From Elusimicrobia bacterium CG08_land_8_20_14_0_20_59_10 (lineage in GTDB: Bacteria; Elusimicrobiota; Elusimicrobia; Elusimicrobiales; UBA9959), in assembly GCA_002779045.1 (NCBI GenBank), contig PEXO01000046.1, forward strand, positions 1-7,012: a stretch of 7,012 nt of DNA, given 5' to 3'. The translations under genes and the position numbers were made by a program. Position 1 is the first letter of the stretch. Every line of letters starts with the position of its first letter. Under the pieces are notes generated by a model. That model saw nothing but the letters and a program-made list of their open reading frames with translations, searched no databases and had not been told where the DNA came from. Positions 1-5,126 of the stretch are shown piece after piece.

Positions 1-371
1 AGACGGTCCTTCAGCGGCTGCCAGGCGTATGTTGCGTTCGCCGAGTGCGCGTAATACTTTTTTCTTCCATTTATGCCGCGCCTGCCCGAAATTCCTGCAA
101 ATATCCTACCACCTCATCCCGACAAAGGTGTGTCGTGTTGGTTTTAGCTAAAATTAATATTTTGTCTTCCATTATTATTACGGCCCCACTGGAAATCCCG
201 CTGATATCTTACTCTTACCATACGACCACGATAAACGTCATGCCGCGCGGATTATTATCATCCGTGGACTTTCATTCAACCCGTGACAAAATGTCGCGAC
301 CTGGCCGCCTTTGCGGAAATATCCTGTGAATATCTTATACCCTCACCGCGACAGCGTAGGTCCCTTGGAAT
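1..371. other. No convincing gene; AT-richer tract with degenerate repeats
   Basis: I see no supportable gene here. The longest plus-strand frame (45-329) has no Shine-Dalgarno sequence and no recognisable motif, and its composition resembles translated non-coding DNA. On the minus strand a 33-codon frame (172 down to 71) starts with ATG and reads like protein, but it lies inside a set of degenerate repeated units, so it is not called as a gene. From about 50 to 340 the base composition is clearly more AT-rich than the coding regions to the right. The first 50 bases could belong to a neighbour extending past the left edge, but no frame there is long enough to judge. Confidence 0.5.
73..356. 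repeat. Degenerate direct-repeat units, about 50-65 bp, 3-4 copies
   Basis: Read on the minus strand, related segments recur at about 126-73, 228-170, 290-240 and 356-310. Shared marks are a GTCG or TTTGTC start, a TGAG/TAAGAG stretch, GATAT followed by a short gap and GG(A)AT(A)TTTC, then a GGC-rich stretch (GGCGCGGC, GGGGCC, GGCGGCC). Two copies continue into AATGGAAGA and an A-rich, ATTA-containing run. Alignments made by eye need small gaps and leave roughly a quarter to a third of positions mismatched, so these look like decayed copies. The third segment (290-240) is the weakest and shares mainly its two ends with the first. No function is assigned. Confidence 0.4.
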
Positions 372-479
372 GCGCCCCCCCACCCTGGCCCTCCCCCAGA
401 GCCCTCTGGGCCTGCCGTATCAGGCGCTATGCGCTTCAGACGGCCGAGGGGGGAGGGAAGGGCGAGGTGAGCAGTTACG
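372..479. repeat. 108-bp interspersed stem-loop element, copy A
   Basis: This block recurs almost identically at 5004-5111. The outer arms form an imperfect inverted repeat: C-rich on the left (CCCCCCACCCT...CCCTCCCCC) and G-rich on the right (GGGGGGAGGGAAGGG). Inside, CCCTC (402-406) can pair with GAGGG (446-450). Within that, GCCGT (414-418) can pair with ACGGC (440-444), around an apical GCGC-TAT-GCGC hairpin. Copy A differs from copy B by GG for AA in the left arm, one C more in the C run, A for T after the second C block, and a changed right end before the shared CAGTTACG. It encodes no protein of its own and resembles the C-rich/G-rich intergenic stem-loop repeats common in bacterial genomes. 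It lies downstream of the membrane-protein gene that ends at 703. Confidence 0.85.
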
Positions 480-518
480 TTTTCAGGGACAAAAGGGAAC
501 GTACCGTGAAGCTGACCT

Positions 519-540
519 GAAAGTTGCAGCTGCAACTTTC
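519..540. repeat. Perfect 22-bp palindrome
   Basis: The half-site GAAAGTTGCAG is followed directly by its exact reverse complement, with no spacer and no mismatch. The symmetry stops at 518/541. A spacerless palindrome of this length could be a dimeric regulator operator, a cruciform-forming site or a recombination or cleavage site. It lies 40 bp to the right of the interspersed element and about 160 bp downstream of the nearest coding sequence, which does not favour a role as a promoter operator for a gene in this window. Confidence 0.9.
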
Positions 541-579
541 CGCCAGCATAGCGGGCGCCTTTCAGGAGGCATACCAGGA

Positions 580-625
580 GCCTGTCCGAAGGCGTGGTCT
601 TCGCCCTGCTGTGCTACGGACAGGC
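580..625. other. Long hairpin with perfect 9-bp stem
   Basis: GCCTGTCCG (580-588) and CGGACAGGC (617-625) are exact reverse complements separated by 28 nt. The loop can hold a second small stem, GGCG (591-594) with CGCC (602-605). No T run follows on either strand, so it is not a standard intrinsic terminator. If transcribed by read-through from the minus-strand gene ending at 703, it would sit about 80 nt into the 3' untranslated region. No known RNA family is recognised. Confidence 0.5.
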
Positions 626-702
626 CACATACCTCAGCGTGCAGTCAAGGTAGTACGGACGGATCTTTTATATTTGCCAAAAAAGGGCCGGGCCGCCGAC
701 TC

Positions 703-2718
703 TCACTTCCCTGCGGCGGCACGCAGTTGTTTCAGCAGGGCCGGGTCCACGGCGAAGCCCAGCTCCCGCGCCTTCCCGGCGCTGGCCAGGGCCTCGGCGT
801 GACGGCCCAGCCTGGACTGGCAGACGGCCATATTGAAGAACACATTGCCGTTGGACGGCTCGCGCCGCGCCAGCATATTGAAATCCTCCAGCGCTTCCTT
901 ATAAAGCCCCAGCCGCGACCTGGCTATGCCCCGGTAAAGGAAAGGCTGGTTCCTGCCCGGCGCTTTCATGATAACGGCGGTATAATCCGCAACGGCCTCT
1001 TTGTCCTTTCCCGTCGTATAGTACAGGTAGGCCCGCTTCTCCAGCGCTTCCGGGTCCCCGGGGGCGAGCTTCAGCGCGGCGGCGAAATCCGCTTCGGCCA
1101 GGTCATAGCGCTTCATGAACATATAGGTAATGGCGCGGTTGGTGAAGGTCCTGGGTTCCGAGCCGCAGAACAAGGCGGAAATTGAAAGGTATTCGGCCGA
1201 CTTCGCGTACAATTCCTTCGCCTTCTCCTGCTGCCCGGCCTTTTCCAGCTGCTGCCCCTTCAACCCGAAGGCATTGCCCATGTTCCGGTAAAGCTTGTGG
1301 TTCTTCTCCTTCAGGCGCAGCCTGGCGTTCAGGCCCTCCGCTATGGCATAGTCGGCAAGCCCTTTGTCCAGCTCGCCGCGGTCCTTGGCGAAGTATTCGC
1401 CCCGGCTTTCATAGGCCACCTCGCAGAGCCAGGGCGGGTAAGGATATTTTTTAATGACGTCCCCCCACAGCGTGCCGGAATCCTTCCACACCTTTGCGCG
1501 CTCGAAGGTGATGGCCGCAAAGGCCAGCCCCGCGGCGGCAACGAAAAAGAGCACAATATTCCTCGCGCCGGGCCGCTTTTCCAGCAGTCCCTGCAGCCAC
1601 ATGGCCGGCATGAACAACAGGCCTATATACGGGATATAGGCATATCTCTCCGCGTACAGCGCCTGCCCCACCGAAAGGAACTGCAGCACCAGGGCTATGG
1701 TAATAAAGAAAAAAGCGGAACCGAAGAACAGCACCTTCGCCTTCTCCCTCCTGACCAGCGCGGTTATCCCCACGCCCAGCAGCGCGGCCGCGCCGGCGCA
1801 GGCCGGCAGGTAGAAAGTAAGCCAGGGCAGCTTGCCGTGCAGATGCAGCGGGTACGGATGCAGGGCGGAAAGATTGACCGGCGCAACCAGCTTCCAGAGA
1901 TACGCCGAGAAGCCGTAGAAGCCGAAGCAGAGGCGCTCGAAGGTCATGGACAGCTCGAAGTGGGAAATGGCGCTCTTGGACTGTATCTTCACGGCCAGCA
2001 GGCCGAACAGCACCGACAGGAGAAAGAAAGGCAGCTTCTCGCCGAGGGTCCGCCAGGAGAGCTTCCTGCCGTGGTAATGATCGAACAGCAGCAGCACCAC
2101 GGGCAGCACCACGGCCGCCGGCTTGGACAGCAGCGACAGCACGAACAGCGCGAAAACGAGGACCAGCAGGGACAGGCGGTCCTTTTCCAGGAAGAAGCGG
2201 TAGGCTATAAGCGCGGCCAGGAAGAAGAGCGCGTAAAGCACGTCCTTGCGCTCCGACACCCAGGCCACGCTTTCCACGTGCATGGGGTGCACGCCGAAGA
2301 ACAGCGCCACGAAAGCCGCGGCGAAGAGCTTTCCGCCGCTGAGCAGGTAGATCAGCCAGAAGACCAGCGCGGTATTGGCCAGGTGCAGCAGCACGTTCAC
2401 GGCATGGTAGCGCGGCGCCTTCAGCCCGGCGGACTTATAGTCCAGCGCCAGCGTAAGCATGGTGAGCGGGTGATAATTTAGCATCACGTCGCTGTCGGTG
2501 GAGAAGATCTTCTTTATCCCCGCGGGAGAGAGGTCGGTCACCAGCTTGTTCTCGGTCACATAGCCGTTATCGTCCCAGTTGGTGAAGCCGCAGTTGAAGG
2601 AGGGAGCGAAAGCCGCCAGCGTGAGCAGCAGTATGCCGCCAAGGATAAGGCCCCGGCCATTGCGCCCGTCAGCCGGCTGCTCCCCCTGCCTGTTCTTCTT
2701 TTTCTTATTATGCGCCAT
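703..2718 (-). CDS. GT-C-like multi-pass membrane protein with C-terminal TPRs (TMTC/PMT-like)
   Basis: Predicted 671-residue integral membrane protein. A Lys-rich cytosolic N-terminus (KKKK at 5-8) is followed by about 11-12 hydrophobic segments between residues 24 and 404, for example 24-41, 107-125, 161-176, 181-197, 229-243, 301-322, 329-348 and 386-404. The first extracytoplasmic loop has NWDD (47-50), at the place of the acidic catalytic motif in GT-C transferases. It also has NYHPLT (81-86), HPMHVES (144-150) and SERKDV (155-160), hallmarks of bacterial TMTC-like TPR membrane proteins. Four TPR-type repeats of 34 or nearly 34 residues cover 522-656, with a more divergent helical stretch at 440-515. 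TMTC relatives in animals are O-mannosyltransferases. Sugar transfer here is inference, since no donor or acceptor is indicated. The ATG start fits the Lys-rich N-terminus, but no clear Shine-Dalgarno sequence precedes it. Confidence 0.85.
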   Translation of the reverse strand: MAHNKKKKNRQGEQPADGRNGRGLILGGILLLTLAAFAPSFNCGFTNWDDNGYVTENKLVTDLSPAGIKKIFSTDSDVMLNYHPLTMLTLALDYKSAGLKAPRYHAVNVLLHLANTALVFWLIYLLSGGKLFAAAFVALFFGVHPMHVESVAWVSERKDVLYALFFLAALIAYRFFLEKDRLSLLVLVFALFVLSLLSKPAAVVLPVVLLLFDHYHGRKLSWRTLGEKLPFFLLSVLFGLLAVKIQSKSAISHFELSMTFERLCFGFYGFSAYLWKLVAPVNLSALHPYPLHLHGKLPWLTFYLPACAGAAALLGVGITALVRREKAKVLFFGSAFFFITIALVLQFLSVGQALYAERYAYIPYIGLLFMPAMWLQGLLEKRPGARNIVLFFVAAAGLAFAAITFERAKVWKDSGTLWGDVIKKYPYPPWLCEVAYESRGEYFAKDRGELDKGLADYAIAEGLNARLRLKEKNHKLYRNMGNAFGLKGQQLEKAGQQEKAKELYAKSAEYLSISALFCGSEPRTFTNRAITYMFMKRYDLAEADFAAALKLAPGDPEALEKRAYLYYTTGKDKEAVADYTAVIMKAPGRNQPFLYRGIARSRLGLYKEALEDFNMLARREPSNGNVFFNMAVCQSRLGRHAEALASAGKARELGFAVDPALLKQLRAAAGK

Positions 2719-2724
2719 CGCGGG

Positions 2725-2748
2725 CCGGCGGCGGAATTTTATCGCCGG
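2725..2748 (-). promoter_or_regulatory. GC-rich hairpin in the 5' leader of the membrane-protein gene
   Basis: CCGGCG (2725-2730) and CGCCGG (2743-2748) are inverted repeats with a 12-nt AT-containing loop. In the minus-strand transcript this 6-bp stem would end seven nt before the start codon and occupy the place where a ribosome binding site is expected. No purine-rich Shine-Dalgarno sequence is visible in the leader. It might damp translation, but in GC-rich DNA such a stem could arise by chance. Confidence 0.3.
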
Positions 2749-2756
2749 ATTTTTTT

Positions 2757-2765
2757 ATTGTACCA
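2757..2765 (-). promoter_or_regulatory. Candidate extended -10 promoter for the membrane-protein gene
   Basis: On the minus strand the sequence reads TGGTACAAT, which matches the extended -10 pattern TGn-TATAAT with one mismatch. It lies in the only AT-rich island of the divergent intergenic region. Initiation about seven nt downstream would give a leader of roughly 32 nt to the ATG at 2718. The hexamer 17 bp upstream (CCTGCC) is not a -35 box, as is usual for extended -10 promoters. This is a motif-level call only. Confidence 0.4.
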
Positions 2766-2769
2766 TAAT
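2764..2769 (+). promoter_or_regulatory. Weak candidate -10 box for the redox operon
   Basis: CATAAT differs from TATAAT at one position and sits in the same AT-rich island, on the opposite strand to the extended -10 of the leftward gene. No recognisable -35 hexamer lies 16-18 bp upstream. If it is used, the transcript would start near 2776 and carry both 46-bp tandem repeats in a leader of about 130 nt. The overlap with the leftward promoter would make this a shared divergent promoter region. Confidence 0.2.
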
Positions 2770-2800
2770 GTAAAGGTCCGGCAGGCGGAGCCCGGACCCT

Positions 2801-2892
2801 GGCCGTCTGATGGCCAGAGGCCCTGTTACGGCACTGGCATAGCCTTGGCCGTCTGATGGCCAGAGGCCCTGTTACGGCACTGGCATAGCCTT
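2801..2892. repeat. Two perfect tandem copies of a 46-bp unit
   Basis: Positions 2801-2846 and 2847-2892 are identical base for base. Each unit begins GGCCGTCTGAT and ends CATAGCCTT. Within each, GGCC-AGA-GGCC forms a short hairpin. The first 32 nt, read on the minus strand, match the core of the 108-bp interspersed elements at 25 of 32 positions, with GCCGT and ACGGC at the two ends. The second copy ends exactly where the GAGGAG ribosome binding site of the next gene begins (2893). Perfect identity points to a recent duplication or to selection for both copies. Confidence 0.9.
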
Positions 2893-2904
2893 GAGGAGCT
2901 TTCG

Positions 2905-5001
2905 ATGAACAGGATACATGAACACCCCGTGCTGCAGCCGGAAGAGCGCAAAAAGGCCGCTTTCTCTTTCGACGGGAAGACCTGCGAAGCGCTGGAGGGA
3001 GAGGTCATCTCAAGCGCGCTTTACGCCAACGGCATAAAGATCTTCAGCCGGCACCAGAAGGACTCTAAGCCGCAGGGCCTTTTCTGCGCCAACGGCCAGT
3101 GCGCGCAGTGCTCGGTAATAGCCGACGGGCTGACCGTGAAATCCTGCATAACCCCGGTGCGCGAGGGCATGAAGGTGGAAACGCTCAAGGGCGCGGCCAG
3201 GCTCCCGCGCGTGGCCTGCGTGCAGGAATTCGGCCGCGTGGAGGAGCTGGACGTGGACGTCCTTATCATAGGCGGCGGGCCCTCGGGGCTGGCCGCGGCC
3301 GCCGAGCTGGGCAAGCTTAACGTGAACACGCTGGTAATAGACGACAAGGCTAAGTTCGGCGGCAAGCTGGTGCTGCAGACGCATAAATTCTTCGGCTCGG
3401 TGGAGGACTGCTATGCCGGCACGCGCGGCATAGACATAGCCGATAAGCTGCAGGCGCAGCTTAAGGGATACCCCTCGGTGAAAGCCTGGACGGACGCCTC
3501 CTGCCTGGCCGTCTTCTCGGATAAGAAGGCCGGCGTGCTGTGCGGCGACAAGTATTACCTGGTAAAACCCAAGGCCGTGATAAGCGCCACCGGCGCGCGC
3601 GAAAAAAGCCTGGCCTTCCCCGGCAATACCCTGCCCGGAGTCTACGGCGCCGGCGCCTTCCAGACCCTGGTAAACCGCGACCTGGTGCGCCCGGCCGAAC
3701 GCCTTTTTATCGTCGGCGGCGGCAATGTGGGCCTGATAGCGGCCTACCACGCCCTGCAGGCCGGCATACAGGTGGCGGGGCTTATAGAGGCCCTGCCCGA
3801 ATGCGGCGGCTACAAGGTGCACGCCGACAAGATAAAGCGCCTGGGCGTGCCGGTCTACACCCGCCACACCATAGTGCGCGCCGATGGGAAAGAGGGCGTG
3901 GAGAGCGTGACCATTGCCGGCATAGACGAGAAGTTCAAGGTCCTGCCCGGCACCGAGAGATCCTTTAAAGCGGACACCCTCCTGATAGCCGTGGGCCTCA
4001 GCTCCGTAGACGAGTTCCACGCCCAGGCCGCGGAGGCCGGCATGGACTCCTTCGTCTGCGGCGACGCCGAGGAGATAGCGGAAGCCTCGGCGGCCATGTT
4101 CAGCGGCAAGATAACCGCCCACAAGGTGCTTAAAAGCCTGGGCGTGATGGCCGCCCCCGTGCCGCAGTTCTGGTTCGATAAACTGGAAGTGCTGAAATCC
4201 CGCCCCGGCGCCACCGCTAAGCCGGCGGCGCAGGCCCGGCCCGGGCCGGTCTACCCGGTGCTGCACTGCCACCAGGAGATCCCCTGCAATCCCTGCGTGA
4301 CCGTCTGCCCGAAGAAGTCAATTAAATTGGCCGGCAGCAGCATTATGGACCTCCCGCGCTTCTCCGGCGACTGCATAGGCTGCTTCAAATGCCTGCTCAT
4401 CTGCCCGGGCCTGGCCGTGACGCTGGTGGACTACCGCAAGGACCCCGCAAATCCCACTGTTGCGCTGCCTTTCGAGATCGGGCGCGGCCTGGTAAAAAAG
4501 GGGGATAAGGTAAGGCTTACCGGCTGGGAGGGCGCAGACCTGGGCGACGCGGAGGTTACGGACGTAAAGGATTTCAAGGCCGAGAACACGCTGATAGTGA
4601 GAGTGAGGACCACGCCGGCGACAGCGGACCTGGCCGCTTCTTTAAAGCTTTACCCCGCCGAGGCGGGCAAAAAGACAGTCCCGGACCTGGCGAAGGCCGA
4701 CGATGAAACCATCATCTGCCGCTGCGAACGCGTCAGCCTGGGCGAGATACGCCGGGCCATACGCTCCGGCATGCGCGACCTGAACCAGTTGAAGGCCGTT
4801 ACGCGCGCGGGCATGGGCGCCTGCGGCTCCAAGACCTGCTCCTCCCTGCTGCTTAATATCTTCCGCAGCGAGGGCATCGACCTTAAAGAAGTGACCGCCT
4901 TCACCAGGCGGCCGCTTTTTGTGGAGGCGCCGCTGGGGGTTTTCTCCGGCGTGAAGTGCCGTACCGAGGCCGACGAGAAAGCCGGTTGGAGCGGGTTTTA
5001 A
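2905..5001 (+). CDS. Fused iron-sulfur flavoprotein, electron-transfer subunit of an amino-acid dehydrogenase
   Basis: Predicted soluble 698-residue protein joining several redox modules. An N-terminal [2Fe-2S] domain (about 18-105) has ligands C61, C66, C69 and C81. A disulfide-reductase-type flavoprotein (about 116-415) has the FAD motif GGGPSG at 123-128 and a second dinucleotide motif GGGNVG at 271-276. Two [4Fe-4S] motifs follow: C455/C461/C464/C468 (unusual spacing at the first Cys) and the canonical C490/C493/C496/C500. After a beta-rich linker domain (about 515-585) comes a BFD-type [2Fe-2S] domain with C605, C607, C640 and C645, then a tail with APLGVFSG. Relatives are the alpha and gamma subunits of dye-linked proline or hydroxyproline dehydrogenases, HcnA/HcnB, opine oxidase and sarcosine oxidase alpha. 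GAGGAG at 2893-2898, 6 nt upstream, supports this ATG. It probably relays electrons from the partner encoded at 5127; substrate and acceptor are unknown. Confidence 0.88.
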   Translation: MNRIHEHPVLQPEERKKAAFSFDGKTCEALEGEVISSALYANGIKIFSRHQKDSKPQGLFCANGQCAQCSVIADGLTVKSCITPVREGMKVETLKGAARLPRVACVQEFGRVEELDVDVLIIGGGPSGLAAAAELGKLNVNTLVIDDKAKFGGKLVLQTHKFFGSVEDCYAGTRGIDIADKLQAQLKGYPSVKAWTDASCLAVFSDKKAGVLCGDKYYLVKPKAVISATGAREKSLAFPGNTLPGVYGAGAFQTLVNRDLVRPAERLFIVGGGNVGLIAAYHALQAGIQVAGLIEALPECGGYKVHADKIKRLGVPVYTRHTIVRADGKEGVESVTIAGIDEKFKVLPGTERSFKADTLLIAVGLSSVDEFHAQAAEAGMDSFVCGDAEEIAEASAAMFSGKITAHKVLKSLGVMAAPVPQFWFDKLEVLKSRPGATAKPAAQARPGPVYPVLHCHQEIPCNPCVTVCPKKSIKLAGSSIMDLPRFSGDCIGCFKCLLICPGLAVTLVDYRKDPANPTVALPFEIGRGLVKKGDKVRLTGWEGADLGDAEVTDVKDFKAENTLIVRVRTTPATADLAASLKLYPAEAGKKTVPDLAKADDETIICRCERVSLGEIRRAIRSGMRDLNQLKAVTRAGMGACGSKTCSSLLLNIFRSEGIDLKEVTAFTRRPLFVEAPLGVFSGVKCRTEADEKAGWSGF

Positions 5002-5003
5002 CA

Positions 5004-5111
5004 GCGCCCCCCACCCTAACCCTCCCCCTGAGCCCTCTGGGCCTGCCGTATCAGGCGCTATGCGCTTCAGACGGCCGAGGGGGGAGGGAAGGGAGGGGGT
5101 GGGCAGTTACG
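5004..5111. repeat. 108-bp interspersed stem-loop element, copy B
   Basis: Near-identical to 372-479 and in the same orientation. It starts 2 nt after the stop codon of the upstream gene and ends 3 nt before the Shine-Dalgarno sequence of the next gene, so it makes up nearly all of the 125-bp gap. The hairpin module at 5045-5076 is identical to that of copy A. The G-rich right arm is slightly longer and purer than in copy A (AGGGGGTGGGC against CGAGGTGAGC). One frame stays open through the repeat and joins the downstream gene, giving a false N-terminal extension back to 4956 if the longest frame is taken. In an operon transcript it could fold stably and affect coupling or mRNA stability; that is inference. 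Confidence 0.88.
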
Positions 5112-5114
5112 AAC

Positions 5115-5118
5115 GGAG
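5115..5118 (+). promoter_or_regulatory. Ribosome binding site fixing the start at 5127
   Basis: GGAG followed by 8 nt and then ATG. This selects the ATG at 5127 over the in-frame ATG at 4956, which lies inside the upstream gene and would translate the repeat element. The protein from 5127 opens with the FAD-binding strand, as expected for the family. Confidence 0.75.
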
Positions 5119-5126
5119 TTCGATCT

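Larger units (their letters stand above)
480..702. other. Non-coding tract downstream of the membrane-protein gene
   Basis: No gene is supported here. The tract holds a perfect 22-bp palindrome (519-540) and a long hairpin (580-625), both listed separately. Immediately after the minus-strand stop codon at 703, the minus strand reads GGCGGCCCGGCCC followed by six T residues (681-698). A G+C tract before a T run suggests a weak intrinsic terminator, but the stem I can draw is only three base pairs, so no terminator is called. No promoter with two convincing boxes is visible on either strand. Confidence 0.5.

Noticed and set aside
414..445. Neisserial origin or recent transfer suggested by the uptake-sequence core
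   Set aside because: Gene content and codon style do not suggest Neisseriaceae, and the 10-mer is part of a hairpin module found in two repeat classes here.
681..702. GC-rich tract plus six T residues after the membrane-protein stop codon, considered as an intrinsic terminator
   Set aside because: The tract allows only about a 3-bp stem with a 3-nt loop before the T run, too weak to call.
283..1185. Long plus-strand frame (300 codons) across the interspersed element and the end of the membrane-protein gene
   Set aside because: It translates the repeat element and then runs antisense to the TPR region. It has no ribosome binding site or family motif.
1297..2481. Plus-strand frame of 394 codons antisense to the membrane protein
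   Set aside because: Its Gln/Arg/His-rich composition is that of a mirror frame of a GC-rich gene, and the opposite strand carries clear domain motifs.
2801..2892. CRISPR-like array in the tandem repeats
   Set aside because: The two units are directly adjacent with no spacer and only two copies are present.
3010..4272. Minus-strand frame of 420 codons opposite the iron-sulfur flavoprotein
   Set aside because: The sense strand shows an unbroken series of FAD and cluster motifs. The antisense product has no recognisable motif and no start signal.
4956..5126. Upstream in-frame start extending the DAO-family protein by 57 residues
   Set aside because: The extension overlaps the preceding gene and translates the 108-bp repeat. 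The ATG at 5127 has a GGAG at correct spacing and begins the FAD-binding fold as expected.
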